DNA from: Pseudomonas sp. LS-2
GTDB taxonomy: Bacteria; Pseudomonadota; Gammaproteobacteria; Pseudomonadales; Pseudomonadaceae
Length of the DNA stretch: 64,000 nucleotides
Direction: 5' to 3'
Assembly (NCBI RefSeq): GCF_003605735.1
Contig: NZ_QXTJ01000031.1
Span: 106,715-170,714 of the forward strand
In this document: positions 41,485 to 51,245 of the stretch, piece after piece
Layout of the letters: each line of letters opens with the position of its first letter
How positions within the stretch are numbered: the stretch's first letter is position 1
Notes under the pieces: generated by a model
The model's database searches: none
Told to the model about the DNA's origin: nothing
Seen by the model: the letters and a program-made list of their open reading frames with translations, nothing else
Program-made: the position numbers and the translations under genes

Positions 41485-43310
41485 TGGTTTTTCTCCGAAG
41501 GCTTGAGCCACCACGCACGCAGGCCCAGGGTGTAGGGCGGGGTGGTGACGAAGGCGAACCGGTTGCGGTACGCCAGACGGTGATTGTTGAGGTACCAGTT
41601 GGGGATCATGTAGTGCTGCCAGAGCAGGACGCGGTCCAGTGCCTTGGTCGCCGCAACCTGATCGTCCCGGGTCTTGGCTGCCAACAACTGGTTGAGCAGG
41701 TTGTCCACCACCGGGTTGGCGATGCCTGCGTAATTCTTGCTGCCCTTGATGTTGGCCTGGCTGGAATGGAAATACTGCCATTGCTCAAGTCCGGGGCTCA
41801 GGGTCTGGTTCAAGGTCATCAGAATCATGTCGAAATCGAACTGGTCCAGGCGCTGTTTGTATTGGGCGCGATCCACCGTGCGCAGCCGTGCGTCGATGCC
41901 GATTCGCGTCAGGTCTTCGATGTAAGGTTGCAGGATTCGTTCGAGGTTGGGATTGACCAGAAGTATTTCGAAACGCAAAGGCTGCCCGGCGTTGTTGGTC
42001 AGGCCGCGATCGGTGAACTTCCAGCCCGCCTCGGCCAGCAGGCCCAGCGCTTTGCGCAGGGTGTCGCGAGGCACGCCGCCGCCGTCGGTTTTCGACACCG
42101 TGAACGGCTGCGTGAACAACCTGGGCGGCAATTGATCGCGGTAGGGCGAGAGGGCGAGAAACTCGCGCCCTGCCGGCAGGTCCGTCGCCGAAAATTCGCT
42201 GTTGGGGTAATAGCTGGTCGAGCGACTGTAGGCGTTGTTGAACAGCGTGCGGTTGGTCCACTCGAAGTTGAACATCAGCCCCAGCGCCTCGCGCACCTTG
42301 ATATCGGCGAAGGTGCTGCGACGGGTATTCATGAACAGGCCCTGAGTCTGAGTCGGGATCTGATGGGGAATCTGCGCCTTGACCACGCTACCGTTGGCCA
42401 CCGCCGGGAAGTCATAGCCGGTGAACCAGTTCTTGGCCTGGTGCTCGATATAGATGTCGAACTCGCCGGCCTTGAACGCTTCGAAGGCCACATCGGCGTC
42501 GCGATAAAACTCCACTTCCACCCGATTGAAGTTGTACTTGCCGCGATTGACCGGCAGGTCCTTGCCCCAGTAATCCCTGACCCGCTCGAACACCAGGCTG
42601 CGGCCAGGACGCACTTGCGTGATGCGATAGGGTCCGCTGCCCAGCGGGGCGTCGAAGGTGGTGGCCTTGAAGTCGCGATTCTTCCAGTAATGCTGGGGCA
42701 GTACGGGCAGCTCACCGAGGCGCAGGATCAATAATGGGTTGCCGGATCGCTTGAATACGAAACGAATGCGGTGACGATTGAGGATGTCCACCCGCTGGAC
42801 TTCCTGCAAGGCGGTTCGGTATTGCGGGTGGCCGTCCTTCAACAGCGTTCGGTAGGAAAACGCGACGTCATAGGCAGTCATCGGTTTTCCATCGTGAAAG
42901 CGTGCTTCGGGGCGCAGGTTGAACACCACCCAGCTGCGGTCATCGCTGTATTCGACGGTTTTGGCGATCAGGCCATAACTGGACGTAGGTTCATCGCCGG
43001 AGGGATCGTACTGCCCGGTGCCGACCATCAGCGGTTCGTTCAGCTCGCTGACGCCGTACTGGCCGAAATTGGGGGTGGAAATCGGGCTGCTGCCCTTGAA
43101 AGTGTAGGGGTTGAGCGTGTCGAACGTGCCGTTGGCCATGATTCGCAAGGTGCCAGCCTTCGGCGCCTGGGGATTGACCCAGTCGAAATGGGTGAAGCTG
43201 GCCGGATACTTGAGGACGCCGAACTGTGCGTAACCATGGCTTTCGCTGATGGTCGCGGAGGCTGTCGTGCTCAAGACCAGGCTGGAAATCAGCAGCAATG
43301 GGCGTATCAA
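41481..43310 (-). CDS. nppA1: Periplasmic substrate-binding protein NppA1
   Basis: 609-residue family 5 solute-binding protein and first gene of the npp operon. A signal peptide (MIRPLLLISSLVLSTTASA) is followed by YPASFTHFDWVNPQAPKAG, RPEARFHDGKPMTAYDVAFSY and LPVLPQHYWKNRDF, matching NppA2 segment by segment. The only start near the signal peptide is TTG at 43310, without a clear Shine-Dalgarno, so expression may be weak. Two tandem binding proteins serving one transporter suggest widened or divided substrate range. Confidence 0.9.
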   Translation of the reverse strand: MIRPLLLISSLVLSTTASATISESHGYAQFGVLKYPASFTHFDWVNPQAPKAGTLRIMANGTFDTLNPYTFKGSSPISTPNFGQYGVSELNEPLMVGTGQYDPSGDEPTSSYGLIAKTVEYSDDRSWVVFNLRPEARFHDGKPMTAYDVAFSYRTLLKDGHPQYRTALQEVQRVDILNRHRIRFVFKRSGNPLLILRLGELPVLPQHYWKNRDFKATTFDAPLGSGPYRITQVRPGRSLVFERVRDYWGKDLPVNRGKYNFNRVEVEFYRDADVAFEAFKAGEFDIYIEHQAKNWFTGYDFPAVANGSVVKAQIPHQIPTQTQGLFMNTRRSTFADIKVREALGLMFNFEWTNRTLFNNAYSRSTSYYPNSEFSATDLPAGREFLALSPYRDQLPPRLFTQPFTVSKTDGGGVPRDTLRKALGLLAEAGWKFTDRGLTNNAGQPLRFEILLVNPNLERILQPYIEDLTRIGIDARLRTVDRAQYKQRLDQFDFDMILMTLNQTLSPGLEQWQYFHSSQANIKGSKNYAGIANPVVDNLLNQLLAAKTRDDQVAATKALDRVLLWQHYMIPNWYLNNHRLAYRNRFAFVTTPPYTLGLRAWWLKPSEKNQ

Positions 43311-43416
43311 ATCGGCGTTCGATCCAGGCAGCGGTCGGTCACAGTAACAGCTTGTATGGGCAGGAAAAAGGGGAGTCGTGGAGGGCGCTGCCGGACACCT
43401 GTAGCGAGTCTGAATC

Positions 43417-43486
43417 CTGTAGCAGCACGGCTTGCCGGCGGTAGCGATTCTTTGGACGCCACCGCCGGCAAGCCGTGCTGCTACAG
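43417..43486. repeat. REP element pair, type A variant
   Basis: Arms CTGTAGCAGCACGGCTTGCC and complement, between nppA1 and mltD. Differs from the 2777 copy by AGCACGG instead of AGTCCGG. The gap around it (43311-43596) shows no gene. Confidence 0.85.
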
Positions 43487-43596
43487 AGCGTACGGTCGAT
43501 ATTCTTTATCGTCTGCAAGATGGGTTCGCGGGCAAGCTTCCTCCCACAGGTCCGGCGTCAGTTAGAGAGACCGAAGTCAGGCCAGTGGGTCGCCGA

Positions 43597-45204
43597 TCAA
43601 TGCGGCAGGTAAACCGTCAACGTCTGCCCCGGCTTCAACGCCTGACCACTGCGCGGGTTCCAGCGTTTGAGGTGCTGCATCTCGACGTTGAACCGTTTGG
43701 CGACCAGATACATCGAGTCACCTTTCTGTATCTTGTACTGCATCGGCTTGCCGTCGACGCCTTTGGGGCTGGTGTCGGCTTTGGCCACTGCGCGGGAAGT
43801 GCTCTTTGCCGGCTTGCTGTTGTCCTGCATGACCAGGGTCTGGCCGACCTTCAGGTTGTAACCGGACATTTTGTTCCAGTGCTGCAGGTCCTTGACTTCA
43901 ACCTTGTTGATGCGGGCGATCTGCCCCAGGTTGTCGCCTTTTTTCACCTTATAGGTGCGGGTGCGCGCCGGTTTTTCATCAACTTCGGCCACTTCCTCGA
44001 ACACCGGCATCGCGGTCTTCATGCCCGGCTGTACCGGAATGGTCAGTGCCTGCCCACGTTTGAGGTGATTGCTGGACAGCCTGTTCAGGTCCTTGATCGT
44101 GCTGGTCGACACCTTGTAGCGGCTGGCGATGCTGGCCAGGCTGTCGCCCGGACGTACGCGGTATTGCTGCCAGTCCACCAGTTCTTCCGGCTTCATGTTC
44201 GACAGGCTTGCGGTCAACAGTTGCGACTTTGAGGTCGGTACCAACAGGTGCTGGGGGCCGTCGATGGTCAGACGCTTTTTGAAGGCGGGGTTGAGTTGCA
44301 TCAACTCGTCTTCATCGATATTCGCCATTTCGGCGACCTTGGACAGGTCCATGCGCTGATTGAGCTCGACAACCTGGAAATACGGCTTGTTGTCGATCGG
44401 GTTCAGGTTGACGCCGTAGGCTTCCGGCGACATGACCACCTGCGACAGCGCCAGCAGTTTAGGCACGTAGTCGCGGGTCTCCTGCGGCAGCGGCAGGTTC
44501 CAGTAGTCGGTTGGCAGGTTGAGCTTTTCGTTGCGCTCGATGGCGCGGCTGACAGTGCCTTCGCCTGCGTTGTACGCAGCAAGGGCCAGCAGCCAGTCGC
44601 CGTTGAACATGTCGTGCAGCTTGGTCAGGTAATCCAGGGCGGCAGTGGTGGACGCCGTGATGTCGCGGCGGCCATCGTAGAAATTGGTCTGACGCAGGTT
44701 GAAGTAGCGGCCGGTGGACGGGATGAACTGCCAGATACCGGCGGCGTCGCTGCGGGAGAGGGCCATCGGGTTGTAGGCGCTTTCAATCACCGGCAACAGG
44801 GCCAGCTCAAGCGGCATGTTGCGCTCTTCCAGACGCTCGACAATGTAGTGCATGTACAGGCTGCCCCGTTCGCCGGCCGTTTCGAGAAACGACGGGTTGT
44901 TGGCGAACCACAGACGCTGTTGGTCGATACGTGGGTTGAGGTCGTTGCCGTCCTGCAACTGGAAGCCTTGACGCATGCGCTCCCAGACGTCGTGCGGCGG
45001 TGCCAGCGGCGCCGGCTTGCGTGCGACGAAAACCGGTTTTGGCTTGACGGCGGCGGGCGAGTGAGAGGCGCTGGTCGAACCGCCAGGCTCCAGGTTGCCG
45101 GTGGTCTGGCAGCCTGCCAACGTGGCGCTCGCGACCACCGCAATTGCCTGAGCTAACCGAGTCAATGCGTCGGAATTAAAGGTTCTGCGTATAGATGACG
45201 ACAT
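43597..45204 (-). CDS. mltD: Membrane-bound lytic transglycosylase D
   Basis: 535-residue outer-membrane lipoprotein (lipobox LAGC, Cys32) that cleaves murein glycan with formation of 1,6-anhydromuramic ends. The SLT domain (about 115-250) has the catalytic Glu in VIESAYNPMALSRSDAAGIWQF. Three C-terminal LysM repeats for murein binding start at YRVRPGDSLASIA, YKVKKGDNLGQIA and YKIQKGDSMYLVA. ATG 45204. A 99-base gap separates it from gloB upstream, the conserved mltD-gloB pairing of Pseudomonas and E. coli. Confidence 0.96.
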   Translation of the reverse strand: MSSSIRRTFNSDALTRLAQAIAVVASATLAGCQTTGNLEPGGSTSASHSPAAVKPKPVFVARKPAPLAPPHDVWERMRQGFQLQDGNDLNPRIDQQRLWFANNPSFLETAGERGSLYMHYIVERLEERNMPLELALLPVIESAYNPMALSRSDAAGIWQFIPSTGRYFNLRQTNFYDGRRDITASTTAALDYLTKLHDMFNGDWLLALAAYNAGEGTVSRAIERNEKLNLPTDYWNLPLPQETRDYVPKLLALSQVVMSPEAYGVNLNPIDNKPYFQVVELNQRMDLSKVAEMANIDEDELMQLNPAFKKRLTIDGPQHLLVPTSKSQLLTASLSNMKPEELVDWQQYRVRPGDSLASIASRYKVSTSTIKDLNRLSSNHLKRGQALTIPVQPGMKTAMPVFEEVAEVDEKPARTRTYKVKKGDNLGQIARINKVEVKDLQHWNKMSGYNLKVGQTLVMQDNSKPAKSTSRAVAKADTSPKGVDGKPMQYKIQKGDSMYLVAKRFNVEMQHLKRWNPRSGQALKPGQTLTVYLPH

Positions 45205-45303
45205 TGGCTGGGGGATAGTTCCAGTCGAAAATGTCGGGCGATTCTAGAAAGCGTCTTAAGAACGGTCAACCTTTCAGAATTTTTGTGCTGATCCTCGAGG
45301 GGA

Positions 45304-46083
45304 TTAGAACTTATCTTTCCATGCCCTCAAAGCCGCAAAAACCGCCACGGCCGAGGTGTTGTCTGTGCCGGTCCGTTCGTCTGCTTTTTGTTTCACGGCA
45401 AGCTGTGAAACACGTAGAAAAGGGTTGGTTCTGTGTTCCAGTGCCAGATTGGAAGGCAGGCTTATGCGGTTTTCTTCGCGCCAGCGGGTCACTTGCTCCA
45501 GGCGGCCGGTCACGTCGGGGTTCTCCGGTTCCACGGCCACGGCGAAACGCAGGTTGCTCAGGGTGTATTCGTGGGTGCAGTAGACGAGGGTGTTGTCAGG
45601 CAGCGCCGCCAGGGTCGAAAGCGATTGATGCATCTGCTCGGGAGTGCCTTCGAACAGTCGACCGCAGCCCGCGGCAAACAGTGTGTCGCCGCAGAACAGC
45701 AGCGGCGTCTGCGGGTCGGCGTGGTAGAACGCGATGTGACCCAGGGTGTGGCCCGGCACCGCATGGACGGCGAAGCTCAGGCCGAGTACGGTGACCTCAT
45801 CGAGATTGGTCAGCGCGACATCCCGGGCCGGAATTTTTTCGTTGGCCGGGCCGTAGACTTTGGCCCCGGTGATATTTTTCAGTTCAGCGACGCCACCGGT
45901 GTGATCGGCATGGTGGTGAGTGACCAGAATATCGCTCAGTTCCCAGCCTGCATGCTGTTCGAGCCAGGCCAGCACCGGCGCTGCATCGCCGGGGTCCACG
46001 ACGGCACAACGTTTGCTGGCATTGTCTTGTAACAACCAGATGTAGTTGTCGGAGAAAGCGGGCAGGGCATCGATCTGTATCAT
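45304..46083 (-). CDS. gloB: Hydroxyacylglutathione hydrolase (glyoxalase II)
   Basis: 259-residue binuclear metallo-beta-lactamase-fold enzyme that hydrolyses S-D-lactoylglutathione, completing methylglyoxal detoxification. The metal motif [10 protein letters not shown] is near residue 55; [31 protein letters not shown] and [13 protein letters not shown] supply the other ligands. ATG 46083 ([16 protein letters not shown]) is the family start; the frame is open 22 codons further. It is divergent from the methyltransferase gene. Confidence 0.96.
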   Translation of the reverse strand: MIQIDALPAFSDNYIWLLQDNASKRCAVVDPGDAAPVLAWLEQHAGWELSDILVTHHHADHTGGVAELKNITGAKVYGPANEKIPARDVALTNLDEVTVLGLSFAVHAVPGHTLGHIAFYHADPQTPLLFCGDTLFAAGCGRLFEGTPEQMHQSLSTLAALPDNTLVYCTHEYTLSNLRFAVAVEPENPDVTGRLEQVTRWREENRISLPSNLALEHRTNPFLRVSQLAVKQKADERTGTDNTSAVAVFAALRAWKDKF

Positions 46084-46180
46084 GGCGCGGTTCGCTTTGT
46101 TGAAAACAAAGATCCATCTTAGAGTCTGAACAGATTCCACGCGAGCCACTCGCGTACGGGAACACTCATGGAGACCGGAA

Positions 46181-46939
46181 ATGACCGATGAAGCGTTCGC
46201 CCAGGCCGACCCCGAATGGCTTGAGTTGATCAGCTCTGCCCGTGAATGGTTGTCCGGGCCTCTGGGGCAATTGCTGCTGGAAGAAGAACGACGGGTGCTT
46301 GAAGAAGAACTCGAGCGTTTCTTCGGCGGCTATCTGGTGCATTACGGCCCGTCGGCACAGACCCCGCCGGCGGCCAAGCAGGTGCAGCGCAACGTCCGGC
46401 TCGGCGCGCCGTTGCCCGGTGTCGAAATCGTCTGCGAAGAGCAGGCCTGGCCGCTGAGCGAGCATGCTGCCGACGTCGTGGTCATGCAGCACGGGCTGGA
46501 TTTCTGTCTTTCGCCTCATGGCCTGTTGCGCGAAGCCGCCAGCAGCGTGCGCCCGGGTGGCCATTTGCTGATCGTCGGCATCAACCCCTGGAGCACTTGG
46601 GGCATTCGCCATTTCTTCACCAACGATGCGCTGCGCCGCGCGCGCTGTATCTCACCCTCACGGGTCGGCGACTGGCTCAACCTGCTGGGCTTCGCGCTGG
46701 AGAAACGCCGGTTCGGGTGCTATCGTCCGCCGCTTGCTTCGCCCAAGTGGCAAACCCGCCTCTCGGGCCTGGAACGCCTTGGCGACGGCTGGCAAAGCCC
46801 CGGTGGCGGCTTCTATCTATTAGTGGCACGCAAGCTGGTGGTCGGGCTGCGACCTATACGCATGCCCCGTCGCGAACCCATGGGCAAACTGTTGCCGCTG
46901 CCGATGGCCAAGGTCAATCGGCGCAGCCCCGAGCCGTGA
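46181..46939 (+). CDS. Class I SAM-dependent methyltransferase
   Basis: 252-residue cytoplasmic protein. The central part has a SAM-fold core: [33 protein letters not shown] and the post-core motif [18 protein letters not shown]. The usual glycine-rich motif I is weak, so the SAM site is unusual. The substrate is unknown. It sits between gloB and rnhA, a position conserved in Pseudomonas. Start ATG 46181 with GGAGACCGG upstream. Confidence 0.85.
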   Translation: MTDEAFAQADPEWLELISSAREWLSGPLGQLLLEEERRVLEEELERFFGGYLVHYGPSAQTPPAAKQVQRNVRLGAPLPGVEIVCEEQAWPLSEHAADVVVMQHGLDFCLSPHGLLREAASSVRPGGHLLIVGINPWSTWGIRHFFTNDALRRARCISPSRVGDWLNLLGFALEKRRFGCYRPPLASPKWQTRLSGLERLGDGWQSPGGGFYLLVARKLVVGLRPIRMPRREPMGKLLPLPMAKVNRRSPEP

Positions 46940-46978
46940 TCTCGGCTTCAAGCTTTCTGAATTCTGGAAAAAGTCGTA

Positions 46979-47431
46979 ATGAGCGATACCGTAGAACTCT
47001 TCTCCGATGGCGCCTGCAAAGGCAACCCCGGTCCTGGTGGCTGGGGCGCGCTGCTGGTGTGCAAGGGCGTGGAAAAGGAACTGTGGGGCGGTGAAGCCAA
47101 CACCACCAATAACCGCATGGAGCTGCTCGGCGCGATTCGTGGCCTGGAAGAATTGAAGCGCCCCTGCGACGTGATTCTGGTGACTGACTCGCAGTACGTG
47201 ATGAAAGGCATCACCGAGTGGATGGTCAACTGGAAGAAGCGCGGCTGGAAGACCGCTGCCAAGGAACCGGTGAAAAACGCAGACTTGTGGAAACAGCTCG
47301 ACGAGCAGGTCAGCCGCCACAACGTCACCTGGAAATGGGTGCGCGGGCACATCGGTCACCACGGCAACGAACGGGCTGACCAGTTGGCGAACCGTGGTGT
47401 GGATGAGGTTCGCGGGATCAAGCACGGCTGA
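46979..47431 (+). CDS. rnhA: Ribonuclease HI
   Basis: 150-residue endonuclease removing RNA from RNA-DNA hybrids. The DEDD catalytic residues are seen in [17 protein letters not shown] (Asp), [10 protein letters not shown] (Glu), [12 protein letters not shown] (Asp) and [10 protein letters not shown] (Asp), with the basic handle [19 protein letters not shown] 46979. It is followed 103 bases later by dnaQ in the same direction, the classical rnhA-dnaQ neighbourhood. Confidence 0.97.
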   Translation: MSDTVELFSDGACKGNPGPGGWGALLVCKGVEKELWGGEANTTNNRMELLGAIRGLEELKRPCDVILVTDSQYVMKGITEWMVNWKKRGWKTAAKEPVKNADLWKQLDEQVSRHNVTWKWVRGHIGHHGNERADQLANRGVDEVRGIKHG

Positions 47432-47534
47432 TCAGCGTCGGGTGATCTCTATAGTGGGCCGTCGCCCGACGGTCATGCGCCCATCCCGAAAACTCCCATG
47501 CTAATATCCGCGCCTGAAGCTGAGGCGATAGGCA

Positions 47535-48296
47535 ATGACTGTACAAAACATCATCACTGAACGCAGAGTCGTACTCGATACCGAAACCACCGGCATGCCC
47601 GTCACCGACGGTCACCGGGTGATCGAAATCGGGTGTGTGGAGTTGATCGGTCGGCGGCTGACCGGGCGCCACTTTCACGTTTACCTGCAACCGGATCGTG
47701 ACAGTGACGAGGGCGCGATCGGCGTTCACGGCATCACTGACCAGTTCCTGATCGGCAAGCCGCGTTTTGCCGAAGTCGCCGATGAATTCTTCGAATTCAT
47801 CAAGGGTGCTCAGCTGATCATCCACAACGCGGCGTTCGACATTGGCTTCCTCAACAACGAATTCGCCCTGATCGGTCAGACCGACCGTGCGAACGTCAGC
47901 ACCTATTGCTCGGTGCTCGATACCCTGGCCATGGCCCGTGAGCGCCACCCGGGTCAGCGCAACAGCCTCGACGCCCTGTGCAAACGCTACGACGTCGACA
48001 ACTCCAACCGCGAACTGCACGGCGCCTTGCTCGACTCCGAGATTCTGGCCGACGTCTATCTGGCGATGACCGGTGGCCAGACCACGCTGTCGCTGGCCGG
48101 CAACAACGATGGCGAAGGCGGGGCGGACCGTCCGAGCGAAGTGCGCAAGATCGCCAATCGCACGCCAGGGCGGATCATCGTCGCCAGCGAAAGCGAACTG
48201 GCGGAGCATCAGGCCCGTCTGGCGGTGATCGCCAAGTCTGCCGGTGCGCCGGCGTTGTGGACGCAACTGCTCGAAGCGCAGGCAGAACCGGCCTGA
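47535..48296 (+). CDS. dnaQ: DNA polymerase III epsilon subunit (3'-5' proofreading)
   Basis: 253-residue DnaQ-type exonuclease. Exo I is VLDTETTGMPV, Exo II HNAAFDIGFLNNE and Exo III epsilon HGALLDSEILADVY, so all catalytic acids and the histidine are present. A short flexible linker and C-terminal segment bind the alpha subunit. ATG 47535 follows GAGGCGATAGGC. Confidence 0.96.
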   Translation: MTVQNIITERRVVLDTETTGMPVTDGHRVIEIGCVELIGRRLTGRHFHVYLQPDRDSDEGAIGVHGITDQFLIGKPRFAEVADEFFEFIKGAQLIIHNAAFDIGFLNNEFALIGQTDRANVSTYCSVLDTLAMARERHPGQRNSLDALCKRYDVDNSNRELHGALLDSEILADVYLAMTGGQTTLSLAGNNDGEGGADRPSEVRKIANRTPGRIIVASESELAEHQARLAVIAKSAGAPALWTQLLEAQAEPA

Positions 48297-48340
48297 TTCG
48301 ACGTGAGCGGTAGTCCTCTCATCGGTGGCGCAGGAGGCCC

Positions 48341-48898
48341 ATGGTGACAACGGCGAGCCCGATCCTGAACATTCGTGTCGCTGACGAATGCTTTGAGGAC
48401 TACATCCTCAACAGCGAATTCACCTTCACTGTCACCGGTTACGCCCAAGTGCAGATCGGTCAGCCGGTGGCGCAATGGCGCATCGACGCCGTCGAGCCCT
48501 ATCTCAAGAACTACGGCATCGATTCGGAGGAGTTCTGCAATTACCGGGAGGGCGGCGAGGGCACGGTACTGGTGGCCTGGCTCGACGAGGACCCGGTAGG
48601 GCACATCGTGATCAGCAAGCACTGGAACGGATTTGCCCACATCGATGAGCTGGCGGTAGACACCTTCGCCCGGCGCAGTGGCATTGCCCGCAAATTGCTG
48701 GATGTGGCGCAGTTCTGGAGTCGTAAGCACCAACTGCCGGGCATCACACTGGAAACCCAAAACAATAACCTGGCCGCGTGCAAGCTGTACGAAAGTTATG
48801 GATTCGTGGTGGGCGGCGTCGATTATCTGCGATATAGCGCAATCGACCCGCAGACGCAGGAAGCGGCGATTTTCTGGTATCTGTTATTCGTCGAATAG
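48341..48898 (+). CDS. GNAT acetyltransferase, streptothricin-acetyltransferase-like
   Basis: 185-residue GNAT protein. The acetyl-CoA loop is RRSGIARKLLDVAQFW, preceded by HWNGFAHIDELAVD and followed by LPGITLETQNNNLAACKLYESYGFVVGGVDYLRY and FWYLLF. This whole C-terminal pattern closely recalls streptothricin N-acetyltransferases (Sat/Nat), from memory rather than alignment. ATG 48341 is five bases after AGGAGG. It lies 44 bases after dnaQ and may be read with it. It could equally be a housekeeping acetyltransferase. Confidence 0.8.
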   Translation: MVTTASPILNIRVADECFEDYILNSEFTFTVTGYAQVQIGQPVAQWRIDAVEPYLKNYGIDSEEFCNYREGGEGTVLVAWLDEDPVGHIVISKHWNGFAHIDELAVDTFARRSGIARKLLDVAQFWSRKHQLPGITLETQNNNLAACKLYESYGFVVGGVDYLRYSAIDPQTQEAAIFWYLLFVE

Positions 48899-48934
48899 AA
48901 CGTGTGCGCCGACGGTCATCGTCATCAGAGCCTG

Positions 48935-48959
48935 ACCGCCGGCAAGCCGTGCTGCTACA
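48935..48959. repeat. Half REP, type A variant
   Basis: A single right-hand arm ending AAGCCGTGCTGCTACA, as in the 43417 element, without its partner. Confidence 0.7.
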
Positions 48960-48985
48960 AGGCTTGCGCGGCATGTTCGAGGTTA

Positions 48986-49198
48986 TTAGAGCACTCGTGT
49001 CAGCTTGATGCCGGACTGCACCAGCTCGAACTCGTCACCGCCCAGATGGTTCACGCGGTCGCCAATGGCCAGGCGATACGTCGACGTGGGCTCCTTGCCG
49101 TCAGCCTCTTCGGGCTGTGATTCGCGGAATTCATGCACCGGGTAGATACGGCCTTCCGCATCTCTGGCATGAAATTGCCCAACTAGAACTGAAGCCAT
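48986..49198 (-). CDS. Small hypothetical protein
   Basis: 70-residue soluble protein starting MASVLVGQFHARDAEGR at ATG 49198; the frame stays open to 49285. It includes YPVHEFRESQP and TYRLAIGDRVNHLGGDEFELV, a compact beta-rich pattern with no motif I know. The position after dnaQ and convergent with the GNAT gene resembles small conserved Pseudomonas proteins. The 336-base gap upstream (49199-49534) shows only weak hairpins, such as ATCAGCCGA/TCGGCTGAT at 49425-49445, and no gene. Confidence 0.65.
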   Translation of the reverse strand: MASVLVGQFHARDAEGRIYPVHEFRESQPEEADGKEPTSTYRLAIGDRVNHLGGDEFELVQSGIKLTRVL

Positions 49199-49534
49199 TT
49201 GCTTTGTAACCTCTGGAAATAACTGCTCGTTTTCGCTCGCATCGTAACACTGCGCGCGGTGAATCCGTGTTCGCGTGTAGGGCAATTCTGTAGGTTTTGT
49301 GGGTGCCTTCCTCGCTCAAGGCTTTCAGACCGCCATTTTCAGGGGGAGTTTTCGCCCCGAAAAAAAATACTCGCGACCGACGGTAGGGAAAACTGCCGTG
49401 ATAGAAGCTTCAGGCGGATAACGGATCAGCCGAAGATCGGCTGATTCGATCAATGGCAACGAAAAAACAGGGCAGAACAAGTCGCATCTTTCATCTATAA
49501 CTGTCCATTCCTCCATCAGAAGAAGGTCCGATAC

Positions 49535-50101
49535 ATGAGCCAGGTTCATTCGATTGCAGTGATCGTCGGCAGTTTGAGAAAAGACTCACTCAACCGCAAG
49601 GTCGCTCGCGCACTGGCCGAGCTGGCACCGCCCAGTCTGAAGCTGAGCATCGTCGAAATCGGCGATTTGCCGCTGTACAACGAAGACATCGACCTCGATG
49701 CCCCTCCTGCCTCATACACCGCGTTCCGCCAGGCCCTGCAAGGCGCTGACGGTTTCCTGTTCGTGACCCCTGAATACAACCGCTCGGTGCCGGGCGCCCT
49801 GAAAAACGCCATCGATGTCGGGTCGCGCCCGTATGGCAAGAGTTCGTGGGGCAAGGCCAAGCCAGCGGCGGTGGTGAGTGTGTCACCGGGCGCTATTGGC
49901 GGTTTCGGTGCCAATCAGCATTTGCGCCAGAGTTTCGTGTTCCTGGATGTGCTGTGCATGCAGCAGCCCGAAGCGTATCTGGGCAATGCAGGCAGTTTCT
50001 TCGATGAGCAGGGCAAACTGAGCGAAAAGACCCGACCTTTTCTGCAGAACATCGTTGATGCGTTCGCCGCGCACGTGGCGCGGACGGTGAAGGGTCAATA
50101 A
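49535..50101 (+). CDS. NADPH-dependent FMN reductase (chromate/quinone reductase type)
   Basis: 188-residue flavodoxin-like oxidoreductase of the NADPH-dependent FMN reductase family. The FMN phosphate loop is GSLRKDSLNRKVA (residues about 12-24), and the second flavin motif TPEYNRSVPGALKNAIDVGSR is near residue 77. Relatives reduce quinones, azo dyes or chromate with two electrons, which limits oxidative stress. ATG 49535 with AGAAGG upstream. Monocistronic, followed by REP sequences. Confidence 0.9.
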   Translation: MSQVHSIAVIVGSLRKDSLNRKVARALAELAPPSLKLSIVEIGDLPLYNEDIDLDAPPASYTAFRQALQGADGFLFVTPEYNRSVPGALKNAIDVGSRPYGKSSWGKAKPAAVVSVSPGAIGGFGANQHLRQSFVFLDVLCMQQPEAYLGNAGSFFDEQGKLSEKTRPFLQNIVDAFAAHVARTVKGQ

Positions 50102-50117
50102 GGCTGGGTTGTTGACT

Positions 50118-50274
50118 CTGCCCGGAGGGCGTGGGAGTCCGATTTGTCGGCGATCGGTTGCGAAGCTGTCGTAGACCTGAGACCCGCGTGTAACTGATGC
50201 AACGCGGGCTCAGGTTTACTGCCGGTGCCCGGCAGATCGCCGACAAGTCGGGCTCCCACGCCTTCGGCAGAAGC
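50118..50274. repeat. REP element pair, type B
   Basis: Arms GGGCGTGGGAGTCCGATTTG and CAAGTCGGGCTCCCACGCC about 110 bases apart, downstream of the FMN reductase. Confidence 0.8.
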
Positions 50275-50388
50275 GGCGTCATGCCCTGAGGTCGCTCGCG
50301 TTCGGTAGAGGCGGCTTCATGCCCTGAGGTATCTCGCGTTCGGCAGAAGCGGCTACACGGCCTGCGGCATCTCGCCTCTGGCCAGGCG
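50275..50388. repeat. Three 38-bp imperfect tandem copies at the phnX 3' end
   Basis: The unit with ATGCCCTGAGGTNNCTCGCG starts at 50281 and 50319, and a third aligned copy (ACGGCCTGCGGCATCTCGC) starts at 50357 inside phnX. The two outer copies look like duplications of the coding end of phnX placed beyond its stop. Confidence 0.75.
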
Positions 50389-51180
50389 CCGGTTGATGTC
50401 GGCGATCACTTGGGGCAGATCGTTGATGGTGTCCACCCGATAGTGCGGGCGTGAGCCTTCGAACAGGGCGTGGATGCGTTTACGTTCAGCCACCAGCTGG
50501 TCGGGCGCCAGCGCCTGGTATTGCTCATAAGTCAGCCCCAGTGCATTTCCCGAGCAGACCAGCGCAACCGTCCACATCCCTGCGCGACGACCTTCCAGAA
50601 TTCCCGGCACCGTGTCATCGACCTTGACGCACGCCGCCACATCATCGATTCCCAGGGCAATCACGTTGGCCAGCGCCTGTGCAGGCCATGGGCGACCATT
50701 TGGCACTTCGTCGGTGGCTACGACGTGGTCCGCGACATAACCGTTTGTCGCTGCCAGTTCCACGACCTTCTTCATGACCACAGCCGGATAGCCTGAGCAG
50801 GAGCCAATCTTCAGGCCTTGCTGGCGCAGACCGGTGAGGGTGTCCAGTGCGCCCGGGATCAACGCCGAGTGGCTGGCGATCTTCTCGATCTGCAACGGCA
50901 TGAAGCGCTCATAAATGGCGGTGACGTCTTCGTCGGTCGGCGTGCGGCCGAATGCCTTGCGATAGCGCTCGGCGATCTGCGGCTGGTCGCACAGGGTACG
51001 AATGTGGTCCCACTTGCCCATGCCCATCTGGCCACGGGCCTCTTCGATGGAGACCTGCACGTCGAACTCACCGAAGGCTTCGACGAAGATCTGGGTCGGG
51101 GCGAACGAGCCGAAGTCGACGACGGTGCCGGCCCAGTCGAGAATCGCGGCCTGCAGCTGAACGGGGTTGTTGTAGTTCAT
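50353..51180 (-). CDS. phnX: Phosphonoacetaldehyde hydrolase (phosphonatase)
   Basis: 275-residue HAD-superfamily enzyme splitting the C-P bond of phosphonoacetaldehyde into acetaldehyde and phosphate. The nucleophile motif is [17 protein letters not shown]; the cap-domain Schiff-base lysine lies in [20 protein letters not shown] and VKVDDTVPG are the remaining HAD motifs. ATG 51180 ([10 protein letters not shown]); the frame is open 13 codons further. Downstream of phnW with a 65-base gap; the pair makes phosphate, nitrogen and acetaldehyde from 2-aminoethylphosphonate. Confidence 0.96.
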   Translation of the reverse strand: MNYNNPVQLQAAILDWAGTVVDFGSFAPTQIFVEAFGEFDVQVSIEEARGQMGMGKWDHIRTLCDQPQIAERYRKAFGRTPTDEDVTAIYERFMPLQIEKIASHSALIPGALDTLTGLRQQGLKIGSCSGYPAVVMKKVVELAATNGYVADHVVATDEVPNGRPWPAQALANVIALGIDDVAACVKVDDTVPGILEGRRAGMWTVALVCSGNALGLTYEQYQALAPDQLVAERKRIHALFEGSRPHYRVDTINDLPQVIADINRRLARGEMPQAV

Positions 51181-51245
51181 GGATGAGTCCTCAGGATCGA
51201 AACGGGTGCAGGATTGCAAATTCGGGTTTCAAACAAGCGAAAGAG

